Shown here: positions 1 through 7,101 of the stretch, one piece after another
Position numbering within the stretch: position 1 is the stretch's first letter
Layout of the letters: every line of letters starts with the position of its first letter
NCBI GenBank assembly: GCA_002778785.1
Contig: PEZS01000001.1
Location: 391,673 to 415,673 of the forward strand
Source: Bdellovibrionales bacterium CG10_big_fil_rev_8_21_14_0_10_45_34
GTDB lineage: Bacteria; Bdellovibrionota; Bdellovibrionia; Bdellovibrionales; 1-14-0-10-45-34
Length of the DNA stretch: 24,001 nucleotides
Reading direction: 5' to 3'
The notes under the pieces: generated by a model
The model's database searches: none
What the model was told of the DNA's origin: nothing
The model's input: the letters and a program-made list of their open reading frames with translations, nothing else
Program-made: the position numbers and the translations under genes

Positions 1-162
1 GTTGGCGGCCTTGTCGAAGTTGGCGGCCTTGTCGAAGTTGGCGGCCTTGTCGAAGTTGGCGGCCTTGTCGAAGTTGGCGGCCTGGTCGAAGTTGGCGGCC
101 TGGTCGAAGTTGGCGGCCTGGTCGAAGTTGGCGGCCTGGTCGAAGTTGGCGGCCTGGTTGTA
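1..162. repeat. 18-bp minisatellite inside the Cys-rich gene
   Basis: Eight perfect 18-bp units (GTTGGCGGCC[T]TGTCGAA type) lie head to tail, followed by one degenerate unit at 145-162; the array runs off the left edge. Units 1-4 carry CCTT and units 5-8 carry CCTG at the same position. On the coding (minus) strand this is a synonymous ACA/ACC threonine difference. Each unit adds one RPPTST hexapeptide, so gains or losses keep the reading frame. Confidence 0.97.
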
Positions 163-1601
163 GCTGGTCTTCTTACAACACGTGGAGGCGGCACTGGTCT
201 TCTCACGGGCGGAGGAAGCACTCGGCGCGGTGGAATAACACCTCGTCTTGGCGGCGGCACAGTCACCCGTCCGTAAGGCAAACAGTTGCGAGAACCGTAG
301 TTATATCTATGCCCGGCACCACACGTTCTTAGTCCAACATCTCTTTGGCAAAATCCTCCGAATCGCGTGTACCCGGGGCCGCAATAGTAATTGACGGTTG
401 ATACGCATCGTCCAACGTAAGGATTGTAAGCTTCTCTCCATCCGCAAAACGGGCGCACCCTCCGGCAACTTCCATAGGAGTAGTCATAGTAGTAACTCAT
501 TCCACAACGTGCATATATAGGAGAGCACGTTCCAGTGTAGTGGTCGTAGTAACTGCCAAAGCCGCAGCTCACACCAAAAACGTTGAAGCGAACGCATTCT
601 CTGATGGTCCAATCGTACCTGGATCCAATGGAACAAGTGTAAGGAAGCCTCATACATCTGTTATAAAAAGAGCTCCACTCGTAGTTCAGCGGGCAGCGAG
701 GATACGCATTGAGCACGCAGTATCCAAGGTAAGGATCGTAATAAGTACCAACGGAACACTGAAGATGCGGAGCCTGCGGATACGGCAAACAGCTATTAGA
801 CCGCGATTCGTAGTAAGTTCCTTCACCGCAAGCTTCTTGCCTGTTCGGAAGACAATGGCCTAGATCGCCATCATAGTAGTAGCCAGGAGCACACTGATAG
901 CCGTCCTCATCTTTCGCATTGATCGAGACCTGAAACTGCCGAAAGTTTTGAACTCCGTCTCTGTCTCGCAGGTTTACGATGAAGTAATGCGTTCCGATTT
1001 GTGTGGAATTTCCGCTCAGAACAAATTTTTCGTCCGCGTTCAAAAACGCCAGACTCATCCCTTCGGGAATCTCCCCCTCAAAGAATTCACCTATGATTGG
1101 CTTTCGTTCGGGATTGTCAAAGGTCTCAATGGTTGCGCTGTAGGCTTCGCCCTCATCCGCGAATGGAAGCAAGCTCTCAGTAAGAAAGCGCGGATACTGA
1201 AGACTGTCGTTATCCTCAGAATAGACACAAACGTTTCTTGAGCGAACAACATTTGAAACAGAAGTCTTAACACTAAGTACAAAACACCATTGGCCTGTGA
1301 ACTCAGGTGCTCCCTTAAGTAGCAATGTCTGGTTTGAAATTTGCTCTAACTCTAACCCAAATGGAACAGGAGCTTTACCCACATCCCAAGTGATCTCCTG
1401 CTGGACTGATCTAGAAAGAGTGATCTCTGTTTCGCCGTAAGACGCGAATTTATAAACGGCGTCGTCTTGCGAATAGACGATTTCAAACCCATCTTCTGCA
1501 GAGTTTGGTGTTTGTGATAGCGATTGTTGCCCCAGTCCGAAGACAGCGACGAGTGGCGTTAGATAAGTTAGCCATCGCCGCGGACGCGGTTGATCTTGCA
1601 T
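1..1601 (-). CDS. secreted Cys-rich repeat protein, C-terminus off the window
   Basis: The frame is open without a stop from ATG 1601 to the window edge, about 533 codons. I chose ATG 1601 because GGGGGA sits 5 nt upstream; an in-frame ATG at 1613 is the alternative. Residues 1-30 look like a Sec signal peptide: basic N-terminus with RPRR, then a hydrophobic stretch ending near GLGQQSLSQ. Residues about 150-235 resemble an Ig/cadherin-like fold, with a GMSLAFL...LSGNSTQIGTHYFIVNLRDRDG pattern split across strands. Residues about 236-450 hold roughly nine short Cys repeats of the form C-x2-G-x-Y-Y-(D/E)-x5-6-C. A Pro/Arg region follows, then tandem RPPTST hexapeptides made by an 18-bp minisatellite. 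The fold and export are inferred; the cellular role is unknown. It could be a surface or periplasmic adhesion or structural protein. The C-terminus is outside the window. Confidence 0.85.
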   Translation of the reverse strand, partial: MQDQPRPRRWLTYLTPLVAVFGLGQQSLSQTPNSAEDGFEIVYSQDDAVYKFASYGETEITLSRSVQQEITWDVGKAPVPFGLELEQISNQTLLLKGAPEFTGQWCFVLSVKTSVSNVVRSRNVCVYSEDNDSLQYPRFLTESLLPFADEGEAYSATIETFDNPERKPIIGEFFEGEIPEGMSLAFLNADEKFVLSGNSTQIGTHYFIVNLRDRDGVQNFRQFQVSINAKDEDGYQCAPGYYYDGDLGHCLPNRQEACGEGTYYESRSNSCLPYPQAPHLQCSVGTYYDPYLGYCVLNAYPRCPLNYEWSSFYNRCMRLPYTCSIGSRYDWTIRECVRFNVFGVSCGFGSYYDHYTGTCSPIYARCGMSYYYDYSYGSCRRVRPFCGWREAYNPYVGRCVSTVNYYCGPGYTRFGGFCQRDVGLRTCGAGHRYNYGSRNCLPYGRVTVPPPRRGVIPPRRVLPPPVRRPVPPPRVVRRPATTRPPTSTRPPTSTRPPTSTRPPTSTRPPTSTRPPTSTRPPTSTRPPTSTRPP

Positions 1602-1745
1602 GATTTCCCCCATTGAAAGTTTAGTTAACGTTAGCTCCCCTAGGTGCAAGGGCAAAACTTATGCCGCCGTCTGCCGACTTGTTGTGTCTTTAATTTAGCG
1701 ATGAGAGAATTTTGGTGTCTTTATGACTTCACTGATGTGGTGTCG

Positions 1746-1767
1746 AAAAATCACTTGCGAAGCAAGT
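1746..1767 (-). terminator. rho-independent terminator after the transporter operon
   Basis: Read on the minus strand, just past the MFS stop codon, the sequence is ACTTGC-TTC-GCAAGT followed by GATTTTT. That is a 6-bp stem with a 3-nt loop and a short U-tract. A second small hairpin (AGTGC/GCACT, 1768-1783) overlaps the stop codon. Confidence 0.6.
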
Positions 1768-1781
1768 AGTGCGCTAAGGCA

Positions 1782-3014
1782 CTAAAGTTCTCTTTCAAAT
1801 GGATCATCCATTCGATTTATCGCCCACCACGCTATCGGAAAAACAATCAATGCTAGAAAAATAGCTCCCGTTTTTTTGTCCCACACGTTTTGAAGAGCTG
1901 CCCAAGTGAGAGTCAGGGGAATGGTTGTGGCTCGCACAAGGTTAGGTGCTGTCGTCGTCACGGTCCCACGTCGTCCTGTTGCAGTGACTTCAGCAATGGC
2001 GGTCAGAAGAACTACCCAGTATCCAGCGCAAAATCCCACAAATAAACACATGAATGTATAAACGGGCGCTGAGGAAATTGGGTAAAGTAAAACAAAAAGC
2101 GAACTAGAACCCGCAAGTAAAAGCCCAATTTTAACAGGTACAAAACGACTTTTTAACTTTTGGCTTAAGAAACCGAAAAAGAAGTCTCCCGAGACAGTCC
2201 CTGCGTACGAATAGGTAATTGCCTGCCCTGCAGAAATAGGATCTGTAACTCCTATTTCACGTGCGAGCTCAGGTGCGAAGAAAATGAAGACTGATGAAAT
2301 GTAGTAGATGGGCATTCCAATGAGAGTGACAAGAAAAAGCAATCTTACATCTTCTTTGTGAAGCCGAATAAAACTGTTGTAAAACCTTTGAACAACTGTA
2401 ATTGATGACTTTCGAGCCTGCTTTTGGTTTTGCTCTATGTACTTTAAGAAAACTACAGACTCATCAACGCGGATTCTGAGAATAAGTATGAGTATACCTA
2501 AAGCACCGCCTAAAAAGAACGATTGACGCCAAGTCAGAAAATGCTCGGTCAACCCAGCAAAGAGTCCGCCGCAAAGACCAAACCCAGCCATAATGTAGAC
2601 TCCGTGGCCGCGTTTACCGGGTTTCATAGATTCTGTAACGAGCGTGACTGCGATGCCAAGCTCACCAGCTAAGCCGAACCCGGCGAGTGCTCGGCAAATG
2701 TAGTATTGCGGAATTGACGTAATAAGTCCGTTACAGAGCGTTGCCAACGAGTAAAGCAAAATACTTCCGTAAAGAGTCTTTTTTCTGCCGATCTTGTCTG
2801 AGAGAACTCCCCAGAAAAAGCCACCTATTATCAGTGCAACCATTTGGGTATTTAAAAGACCAACTGCGTGACTTACAGAGTCCTCGCCTCTGGTGATTTC
2901 TGAAATGCTGGCAATCCTATGAACAACAAATAAAAACAGATCAAAGATATCGACAAAATAGCCGGCGCCACCCACGATAACCGCAGGAGGGATGTATTCT
3001 CGCCACTTACTCAT
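1782..3014 (-). CDS. MFS transporter (metabolite/H+ symporter type)
   Basis: This is a 410-residue inner-membrane protein with about 12 hydrophobic segments, the usual length for the major facilitator superfamily. The loop 2-3 signature GVLSDKIGRKKT is at residues 69-80. The basic loop between the two six-helix halves is near residues 190-215. The ATG overlaps the end of the upstream symporter gene by 8 bp (ATGAGTAA) and has only a weak ribosome binding site, so translational coupling is likely. A terminator hairpin follows. The substrate cannot be read from sequence. The paired symporter and the divergent cytidine deaminase hint at uptake of a nucleoside or similar small metabolite, which is only a guess. 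Confidence 0.88.
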   Translation of the reverse strand: MSKWREYIPPAVIVGGAGYFVDIFDLFLFVVHRIASISEITRGEDSVSHAVGLLNTQMVALIIGGFFWGVLSDKIGRKKTLYGSILLYSLATLCNGLITSIPQYYICRALAGFGLAGELGIAVTLVTESMKPGKRGHGVYIMAGFGLCGGLFAGLTEHFLTWRQSFFLGGALGILILILRIRVDESVVFLKYIEQNQKQARKSSITVVQRFYNSFIRLHKEDVRLLFLVTLIGMPIYYISSVFIFFAPELAREIGVTDPISAGQAITYSYAGTVSGDFFFGFLSQKLKSRFVPVKIGLLLAGSSSLFVLLYPISSAPVYTFMCLFVGFCAGYWVVLLTAIAEVTATGRRGTVTTTAPNLVRATTIPLTLTWAALQNVWDKKTGAIFLALIVFPIAWWAINRMDDPFEREL

Positions 3015-4425
3015 AATTCAAAGTTTCAACAGGTGAATCTATCAGAATGGAACGTGATACAAGGACGAATCGCTTTTCTAGCACAGCGACGAAAAGATAA
3101 ATCCCTAAGCAGCTAAGAATTGTCATTACAAATGGCGCTCGAAAATCAAGTAGGTACTCGTAAATAGGCAACAGTACGACACCTGCAACAGCCGTGAGGC
3201 CTGCGGCAAATGCACCGCCGTGTTTGCCTGAAATCCCCATAGTGAAGATGATAAATATTCCCGCAGTTCCAAAAGAACTCGCTGCATAAACAAGCTCGTA
3301 GATTCCTTCTGCAGACACGGCAAAACCAATTGCAGCGATTCCAGACGCGACGACACAAATTCTGGCAGTACGAAGTTTGGCAGAATCAGATTTGGTGGGG
3401 TCGCTGTTTGTAAGAAGGTTCTGGGTTACGAAAGCAGAGACTGTTAATAGCGTACTATCAACAGTAGATAAAATTGCTGATAGAATAGCTCCTGCAAAAA
3501 GAGCCAGAAGGGCGGGGTGTAAAAGAGTAGCAGCAAGTTCTGGCAAGAATTGGTCATTCTGGGGGAGGGAGGGTAATAGCTGCGGACCGATAAGACCAAG
3601 TGTCACTGGGATGAGGCCGATCAGTAAATACATCCCCGCCGCCATAAAGGTAGAAGTTCGGGCAACATTCGCATTTTTACAGGCAAGCATTCTTGACACA
3701 AGTTCTTGGGTTACCAAAGATCCGAGTATCGGAACCATCCAAATATCGAGGCGTTCCAAAAAGCTTTCATTAGGTCCGATGAGGCTAAGACGATCTGTGG
3801 CGCTTAGTCGGCTAAACACACTTTCCCAGCCGCCCACTCCGTCTACGGCTAGGTACAAAAGAACGAAAAGACCAATCATCAAAATGAACCCTTGCACTGT
3901 ATCTGTGATGATATCGCCTAGTAAGCCGCCAATCGAAGTGTAAAGTATTACAAAACATCCCGAGAGCAAAATAGCGACCGTGGGGCTAATATCAGAAAAA
4001 CTCGAAACTAACTGCCCGAAAGCTCTTACCTGTGCACCTGCCCATAGTATCGAGGAGGGGATCATAATGAGAACGGCAATTTTTTCTACAGTTGGAGAAT
4101 AGCGCTTTTTGAATAGGTCTCCCAAGGTAACGATGTTGGACTTCCAAAGTGCTTTAGCAAAAAAAAGTCCCGCTATAAACAAGCAAAGCGTGTACCCCAT
4201 AGGTTCTGCGCGCCCGCCAGACAATCCCGATTCATAGACTCTTGATGCCGAGCTAATGCACGTCTCAGCTCCAAACCAAGTGGCAAATATAGAAAAAGTA
4301 GCCAAGAAGGGACCAATTCGTCGTCCAGCCAAAAAATAATCATCTTGATTTCGAATCTTTCTGGCAACAAAGATGGCAATCAGTGCCTGAGCTAGGACAT
4401 AGAGAAGAATGAAAATCCAAAGCAC
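3007..4425 (-). CDS. sodium/solute symporter (SSS family)
   Basis: The protein has 472 residues and 12-13 hydrophobic segments. It matches the solute:sodium symporter family (PutP/SglT type): the early DDYFLAGRRIG motif and the GGLLGDIITDTVQGFI region are characteristic. It should import a small organic solute with Na+ across the inner membrane. The start is GTG 4425, preceded by a strong GGAGG at 4432-4436 with 6-nt spacing. It is the first gene of a two-gene operon with the MFS transporter, which it overlaps by 8 bp. It is divergent from cytidine deaminase. The substrate is unknown; proline, pantothenate, sugars and nucleobases are all transported by relatives. Confidence 0.9.
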   Translation of the reverse strand: MLWIFILLYVLAQALIAIFVARKIRNQDDYFLAGRRIGPFLATFSIFATWFGAETCISSASRVYESGLSGGRAEPMGYTLCLFIAGLFFAKALWKSNIVTLGDLFKKRYSPTVEKIAVLIMIPSSILWAGAQVRAFGQLVSSFSDISPTVAILLSGCFVILYTSIGGLLGDIITDTVQGFILMIGLFVLLYLAVDGVGGWESVFSRLSATDRLSLIGPNESFLERLDIWMVPILGSLVTQELVSRMLACKNANVARTSTFMAAGMYLLIGLIPVTLGLIGPQLLPSLPQNDQFLPELAATLLHPALLALFAGAILSAILSTVDSTLLTVSAFVTQNLLTNSDPTKSDSAKLRTARICVVASGIAAIGFAVSAEGIYELVYAASSFGTAGIFIIFTMGISGKHGGAFAAGLTAVAGVVLLPIYEYLLDFRAPFVMTILSCLGIYLFVAVLEKRFVLVSRSILIDSPVETLNYE

Positions 4426-4445
4426 CTACTGCCTCCGTTTTAAAA

Positions 4446-4471
4446 GAGAAAGTTTTTGTCACAAACTTCTC
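4446..4471. promoter_or_regulatory. imperfect dyad in the symporter leader
   Basis: GAGAAAGTTT and AAACTTCTC flank a 7-nt centre and can pair with one bulge. The dyad lies just upstream of the GGAGG ribosome binding site of the symporter operon. It could be an operator or a leader hairpin that controls translation; nothing else supports either use. Confidence 0.3.
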
Positions 4472-4552
4472 GCAAATTCAAGTTATCAGGTAGTGAGGTT
4501 CGTCTTTTACAGACTGAGGTGCCTCCAGTGGAAATTTAAAGTGCCCACACTT

Positions 4553-4580
4553 TTGATCTTCCGTTTTCGAAAACTATGAT
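4553..4580 (+). promoter_or_regulatory. candidate promoter and operator for the deaminase
   Basis: TTGATC (4553-4558) and TATGAT (4575-4580) are 16 bp apart and resemble -35 and -10 boxes, facing the deaminase gene. The spacer ends in a perfect 12-bp palindrome, GTTTTCGAAAAC (4563-4574). A protein bound there would block RNA polymerase, so it is operator-like. The leader to the start codon would be about 105 nt. Confidence 0.35.
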
Positions 4581-4693
4581 ATCTTCTCTGGCGCGTAACC
4601 AGTGTCGGTTCAGAGAAACCCACGAGACTAAAGAAAGCTGTTGTGGGCTCTTTGTAAAGGGCGAGCGTGGTTTGAATAGCAGAAGGGATCCTG

Positions 4694-5113
4694 ATGGCGC
4701 TAACAATCGAACAAATGGCCTATGAACTTGCAAAGAACTGTATAGAAAATTCCTACTCACCGTATTCTAAGTTTCGTGTCGCGGCGGTTGTTAAGTTTAC
4801 CTCGCGAGAGGATCTCTATGCTGGCGTTAATGTGGAAAACGCATCTGGAATCGGTTGCTGTGCTGAAAGGTCGGCAATCGCCTCAGCTATTTCTCATAAG
4901 GGCGCTGGTGAAATTGAATTTTGCCTAATAGTAGCTGAACCCGAGGAGGCAATTCCGCCGTGTGGCGTTTGTCGCCAAGTGCTTAGTGAGTTTGCTGGCT
5001 CGCACACGCAGATCACCTTAGCTAATACCAAGCGCATCCTAAAGAGACTGAGTTTTTCAGACCTTTACCCAAACCCATTCGACCGCCGCTCTCTGACACA
5101 AGGAAAAAATTAG
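4694..5113 (+). CDS. cdd: cytidine deaminase
   Basis: A 139-residue protein of the size of the homotetrameric cytidine deaminase family. It converts cytidine or deoxycytidine to uridine or deoxyuridine in pyrimidine salvage. The zinc site is complete: CCAERSA carries the zinc-binding Cys and the catalytic Glu of the CAE motif, and PCGVCRQVL carries the other two Cys. Substrate-binding NVENASG and the N-terminal SPYSKF motif are present. ATG 4694 follows AAGGGA with about 6-nt spacing. The gene is divergent from the symporter/MFS operon and convergent with the protease, with a terminator between them. The last 15 residues are a poorly conserved polar tail. Confidence 0.93.
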   Translation: MALTIEQMAYELAKNCIENSYSPYSKFRVAAVVKFTSREDLYAGVNVENASGIGCCAERSAIASAISHKGAGEIEFCLIVAEPEEAIPPCGVCRQVLSEFAGSHTQITLANTKRILKRLSFSDLYPNPFDRRSLTQGKN

Positions 5114-5312
5114 AAATTTGGAGATTCTTCGGTGCGTCCATTGCGGCGCCTTCAGATCATAGACTAGGTTTTGACGAATGTTTTGAGGCACAATGGACGA
5201 GTAGTCTTAAAAGATAGATCCTCTAGAAGTTCCTTGTTGTTCTGGGTCTGATTTCTAGGAAGGAATTTAGATCCTAAGCGCTGCCAACGCTTAAAAGTAT
5301 TTGTTGCCTTGA

Positions 5313-5347
5313 GACGGGAAGCTAATACAGCTTCCCGTCCCTTTTTC
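5313..5347 (+). terminator. strong rho-independent terminator
   Basis: GACGGGAAGC (5313-5322) and GCTTCCCGTC (5330-5339) form a perfect 10-bp stem with a 7-nt loop, followed by CCTTTTTC. The U-tract is on the plus strand, so it ends the deaminase transcript and protects the convergent protease gene, whose stop is only about 10 bp away. On the minus strand the hairpin has no U-tract. A weaker 6-bp dyad (5275-5293, TAAGCG/CGCTTA) lies just before it. Confidence 0.85.
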
Positions 5348-5356
5348 TTGCCAAAA

Positions 5357-6859
5357 CTATCTGTAGATGCGCTCAGCCATTTTAACGGCGCTGTAGGCGT
5401 CGAGTAGGCCATAACCGTATGTGTTGTTTGGCGACACGTTGCCGCTGACTCCACCACATGTTTGAGTTGACGTTTTTGGGACGGCTGTTGTCTCTAGCAG
5501 TCTCATTGTCTCATCAACTTTACCAATAAGTTTTGGTACGGCTGACCAAATAAGTGCCACGGCACCGGATACATGCGGTGCTGCCATGCTGGTGCCGCTC
5601 ATGAAGAACCCTTGGTATCTGCCGCCAGGTACGGAAGATCTTATATTAACCCCTGGAGCTGTGATGTGAGGGCTAGTCTGATTTGTTAGCACAGAAGGCC
5701 CTCGGCTGGAAAAGCTAGCGATATTGCCAGTTCTATGGTCGTGGGCACCAATAACGAACGTTAAATCGGTCAAAGTAGCAGGTTGGGTAGTGATAGTACT
5801 ACAGCCAGGTCCGTCATTGCCCGCAGATGTAATGACCATAATGCCTGCCCTTTTGAGCGCAACGAGAGGCAGGATGTACTCTTCTCCTGTGCAGCCCTCG
5901 CTGTCAGGGCAGCCCCACGAATTGTTAATGATATGGGGAGCCAATTCAGGGCGACCTTGGGTGAAGCGATCTTCGCCCGCGGCGGTGGGTGCTAGAAAGT
6001 ACTCAAAACAATCTAGATAGGTCGTTGTCCAGCCTACGCCTTTTTCCATATTTCGACAGCCGATCCATTTGGAGTCTGGAGCCATTCCTATAGAGTTTTC
6101 TCCGCCATCAAAGCCGACCATTGTACCCGTAGTATGGGTTCCGTGACTGTTGTCATCACATGGGGCCTGAGAGGCGTACCCACAGGAGCTATCAGAGTTA
6201 TGATCTTCATAGATCGAGTCGTACCAATTGTAATTGTGATCTGCTGGGGCGCCAGAGCGGGTGCCTCGATAGGAATTCACAAGTGCTGGATGTGACCAAT
6301 CGACACCTGTGTCATTTGAAGCAACGACAATTCCTTTACCCTTAACGCCCAATTCGCTCCAAACCTTAGTAGCGCCTGCAGACTCCAACGAAGTCTCAGG
6401 TGCTAACCTTGATTTGTCGTGCGGAACTATTGGATTTTTTAGTTTACTTTCATAAACGCCAAAGATTCTCGCGACGTCGTCGCGAGCAGCAACGAGTTTG
6501 ATTGTGCCTGCGTCTACCTTAAAAAGAGCTACAGTACTAGAAATAAAGAATCGGCGATGCTTGATGTTTTTAGCGACAAGCCATTTTACGAGTTCAGTTT
6601 GTGACTCATTTGCCGAGGTCGTGAGAGCTTGGTAGACGGCAGTTACTTTATTAGGGAAAGACAATGTTTGATCGATTCGAGTCAGGTCGGCTTGAGCCTT
6701 AAGCTGAACAAGAACGTCAAATTCGGGTTCGACTTTGTTTTTTGCCTGCAGATCCTTTAGAAGTCTAGCGTCGATCTTTCCGGTTATATTTGATTGGCTT
6801 AAGGCTAATGTCCCCAGTCCAATCAATGCGACTGCTAAAGTAATACCTAATCTTTTCAT
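5357..6859 (-). CDS. secreted subtilisin-like serine protease (S8)
   Basis: The protein has 500 residues. Residues 1-21 form a Sec signal peptide (MKRLG, then a hydrophobic core ending LALSQS). Residues about 30-135 look like an inhibitor_I9-type propeptide that would assist folding and be cleaved. The catalytic domain follows at about 165-495. The triad is visible: Asp183 in NDTGVDWSHP, His239 in NSHGTH and Ser424 in SGTSMAAPH. Asn348 in SAGNDG is the oxyanion residue. The domain has several Cys (234, 268, 284, 317, 323, 353, 468), which suggests disulfides and action outside the cytoplasm. It resembles the bacillopeptidase F-like branch. ATG 6859 follows a run of seven G, 5 nt away. It is a single-gene unit, convergent with the deaminase. 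Confidence 0.95.
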   Translation of the reverse strand: MKRLGITLAVALIGLGTLALSQSNITGKIDARLLKDLQAKNKVEPEFDVLVQLKAQADLTRIDQTLSFPNKVTAVYQALTTSANESQTELVKWLVAKNIKHRRFFISSTVALFKVDAGTIKLVAARDDVARIFGVYESKLKNPIVPHDKSRLAPETSLESAGATKVWSELGVKGKGIVVASNDTGVDWSHPALVNSYRGTRSGAPADHNYNWYDSIYEDHNSDSSCGYASQAPCDDNSHGTHTTGTMVGFDGGENSIGMAPDSKWIGCRNMEKGVGWTTTYLDCFEYFLAPTAAGEDRFTQGRPELAPHIINNSWGCPDSEGCTGEEYILPLVALKRAGIMVITSAGNDGPGCSTITTQPATLTDLTFVIGAHDHRTGNIASFSSRGPSVLTNQTSPHITAPGVNIRSSVPGGRYQGFFMSGTSMAAPHVSGAVALIWSAVPKLIGKVDETMRLLETTAVPKTSTQTCGGVSGNVSPNNTYGYGLLDAYSAVKMAERIYR

Positions 6860-6894
6860 CTGTTCCCCCCCTTGGTAGGTGCCTTTTTTTTAAA

Positions 6895-6918
6895 AATGGC
6901 GCCATACAAGCCTTGTAT
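6895..6918. promoter_or_regulatory. two adjacent palindromes upstream of the protease
   Basis: ATGGCGCCAT (6895-6904) is a perfect 10-bp palindrome and shares its last base pair with ATACAAG-C-CTTGTAT (6904-6918), a perfect 7-bp-arm dyad. Both lie 36-60 bp upstream of the protease start, where an operator or a leader hairpin would act. No clear -35/-10 pair could be assigned. Confidence 0.35.
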
Positions 6919-6970
6919 TAACTCCCTACAGGAACAAGGAAATCTTTAGGAATAATGCGTTAGTTTTTGC

Positions 6971-6999
6971 TTGTAACTGCAGTTTACAGATACTATCAT
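6971..6999 (+). promoter_or_regulatory. promoter of tRNA-Asp
   Basis: TTGTAA (6971-6976) and TATCAT (6994-6999) are 17 bp apart and match a sigma70-type promoter. They place transcription start about 18-20 nt before the mature tRNA, a normal leader length. Confidence 0.6.
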
Positions 7000-7024
7000 T
7001 CGCGCCTATAAAAAAAACTGCCAC

Positions 7025-7101
7025 GGGGTGGTAGTTAAGTTGGTTATAACGCTCGCCTGTCACGCGAGAGGCCGCGGGTTCGAGTCCCGTCCACCCCGCC
7101 A
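7025..7101 (+). tRNA. tRNA-Asp (anticodon GTC)
   Basis: All arms fold. The acceptor stem is GGGGTGG/CCACCCC, the discriminator is G and an encoded CCA ends at 7101. The anticodon stem CTCGC/GCGAG encloses CTGTCAC, giving anticodon GTC at 7059-7061. The T arm contains TTCGAGT. The total is 77 nt. The gene is intact although mobile DNA begins at its 3' end. The antisense strand of its 3' part encodes the tail and stop codon of the large serine recombinase. Confidence 0.97.

Noticed and set aside
1-162. CRISPR-like array
   Set aside because: Units are directly adjacent with no spacers, and they encode in-frame RPPTST repeats.
540-1241. Two plus-strand frames (107 and 97 codons)
   Set aside because: Both are antisense shadows of the Cys-rich gene, which is open over the whole region and has a signal peptide and ordered repeats.
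3377-3943. 188-codon plus-strand frame
   Set aside because: It lies fully antisense to the sodium symporter, whose family motifs are clear.
5164-5457. 97-codon minus-strand frame downstream of the protease
   Set aside because: It overlaps the protease end in another frame, crosses the strong terminator and has no recognisable motif.
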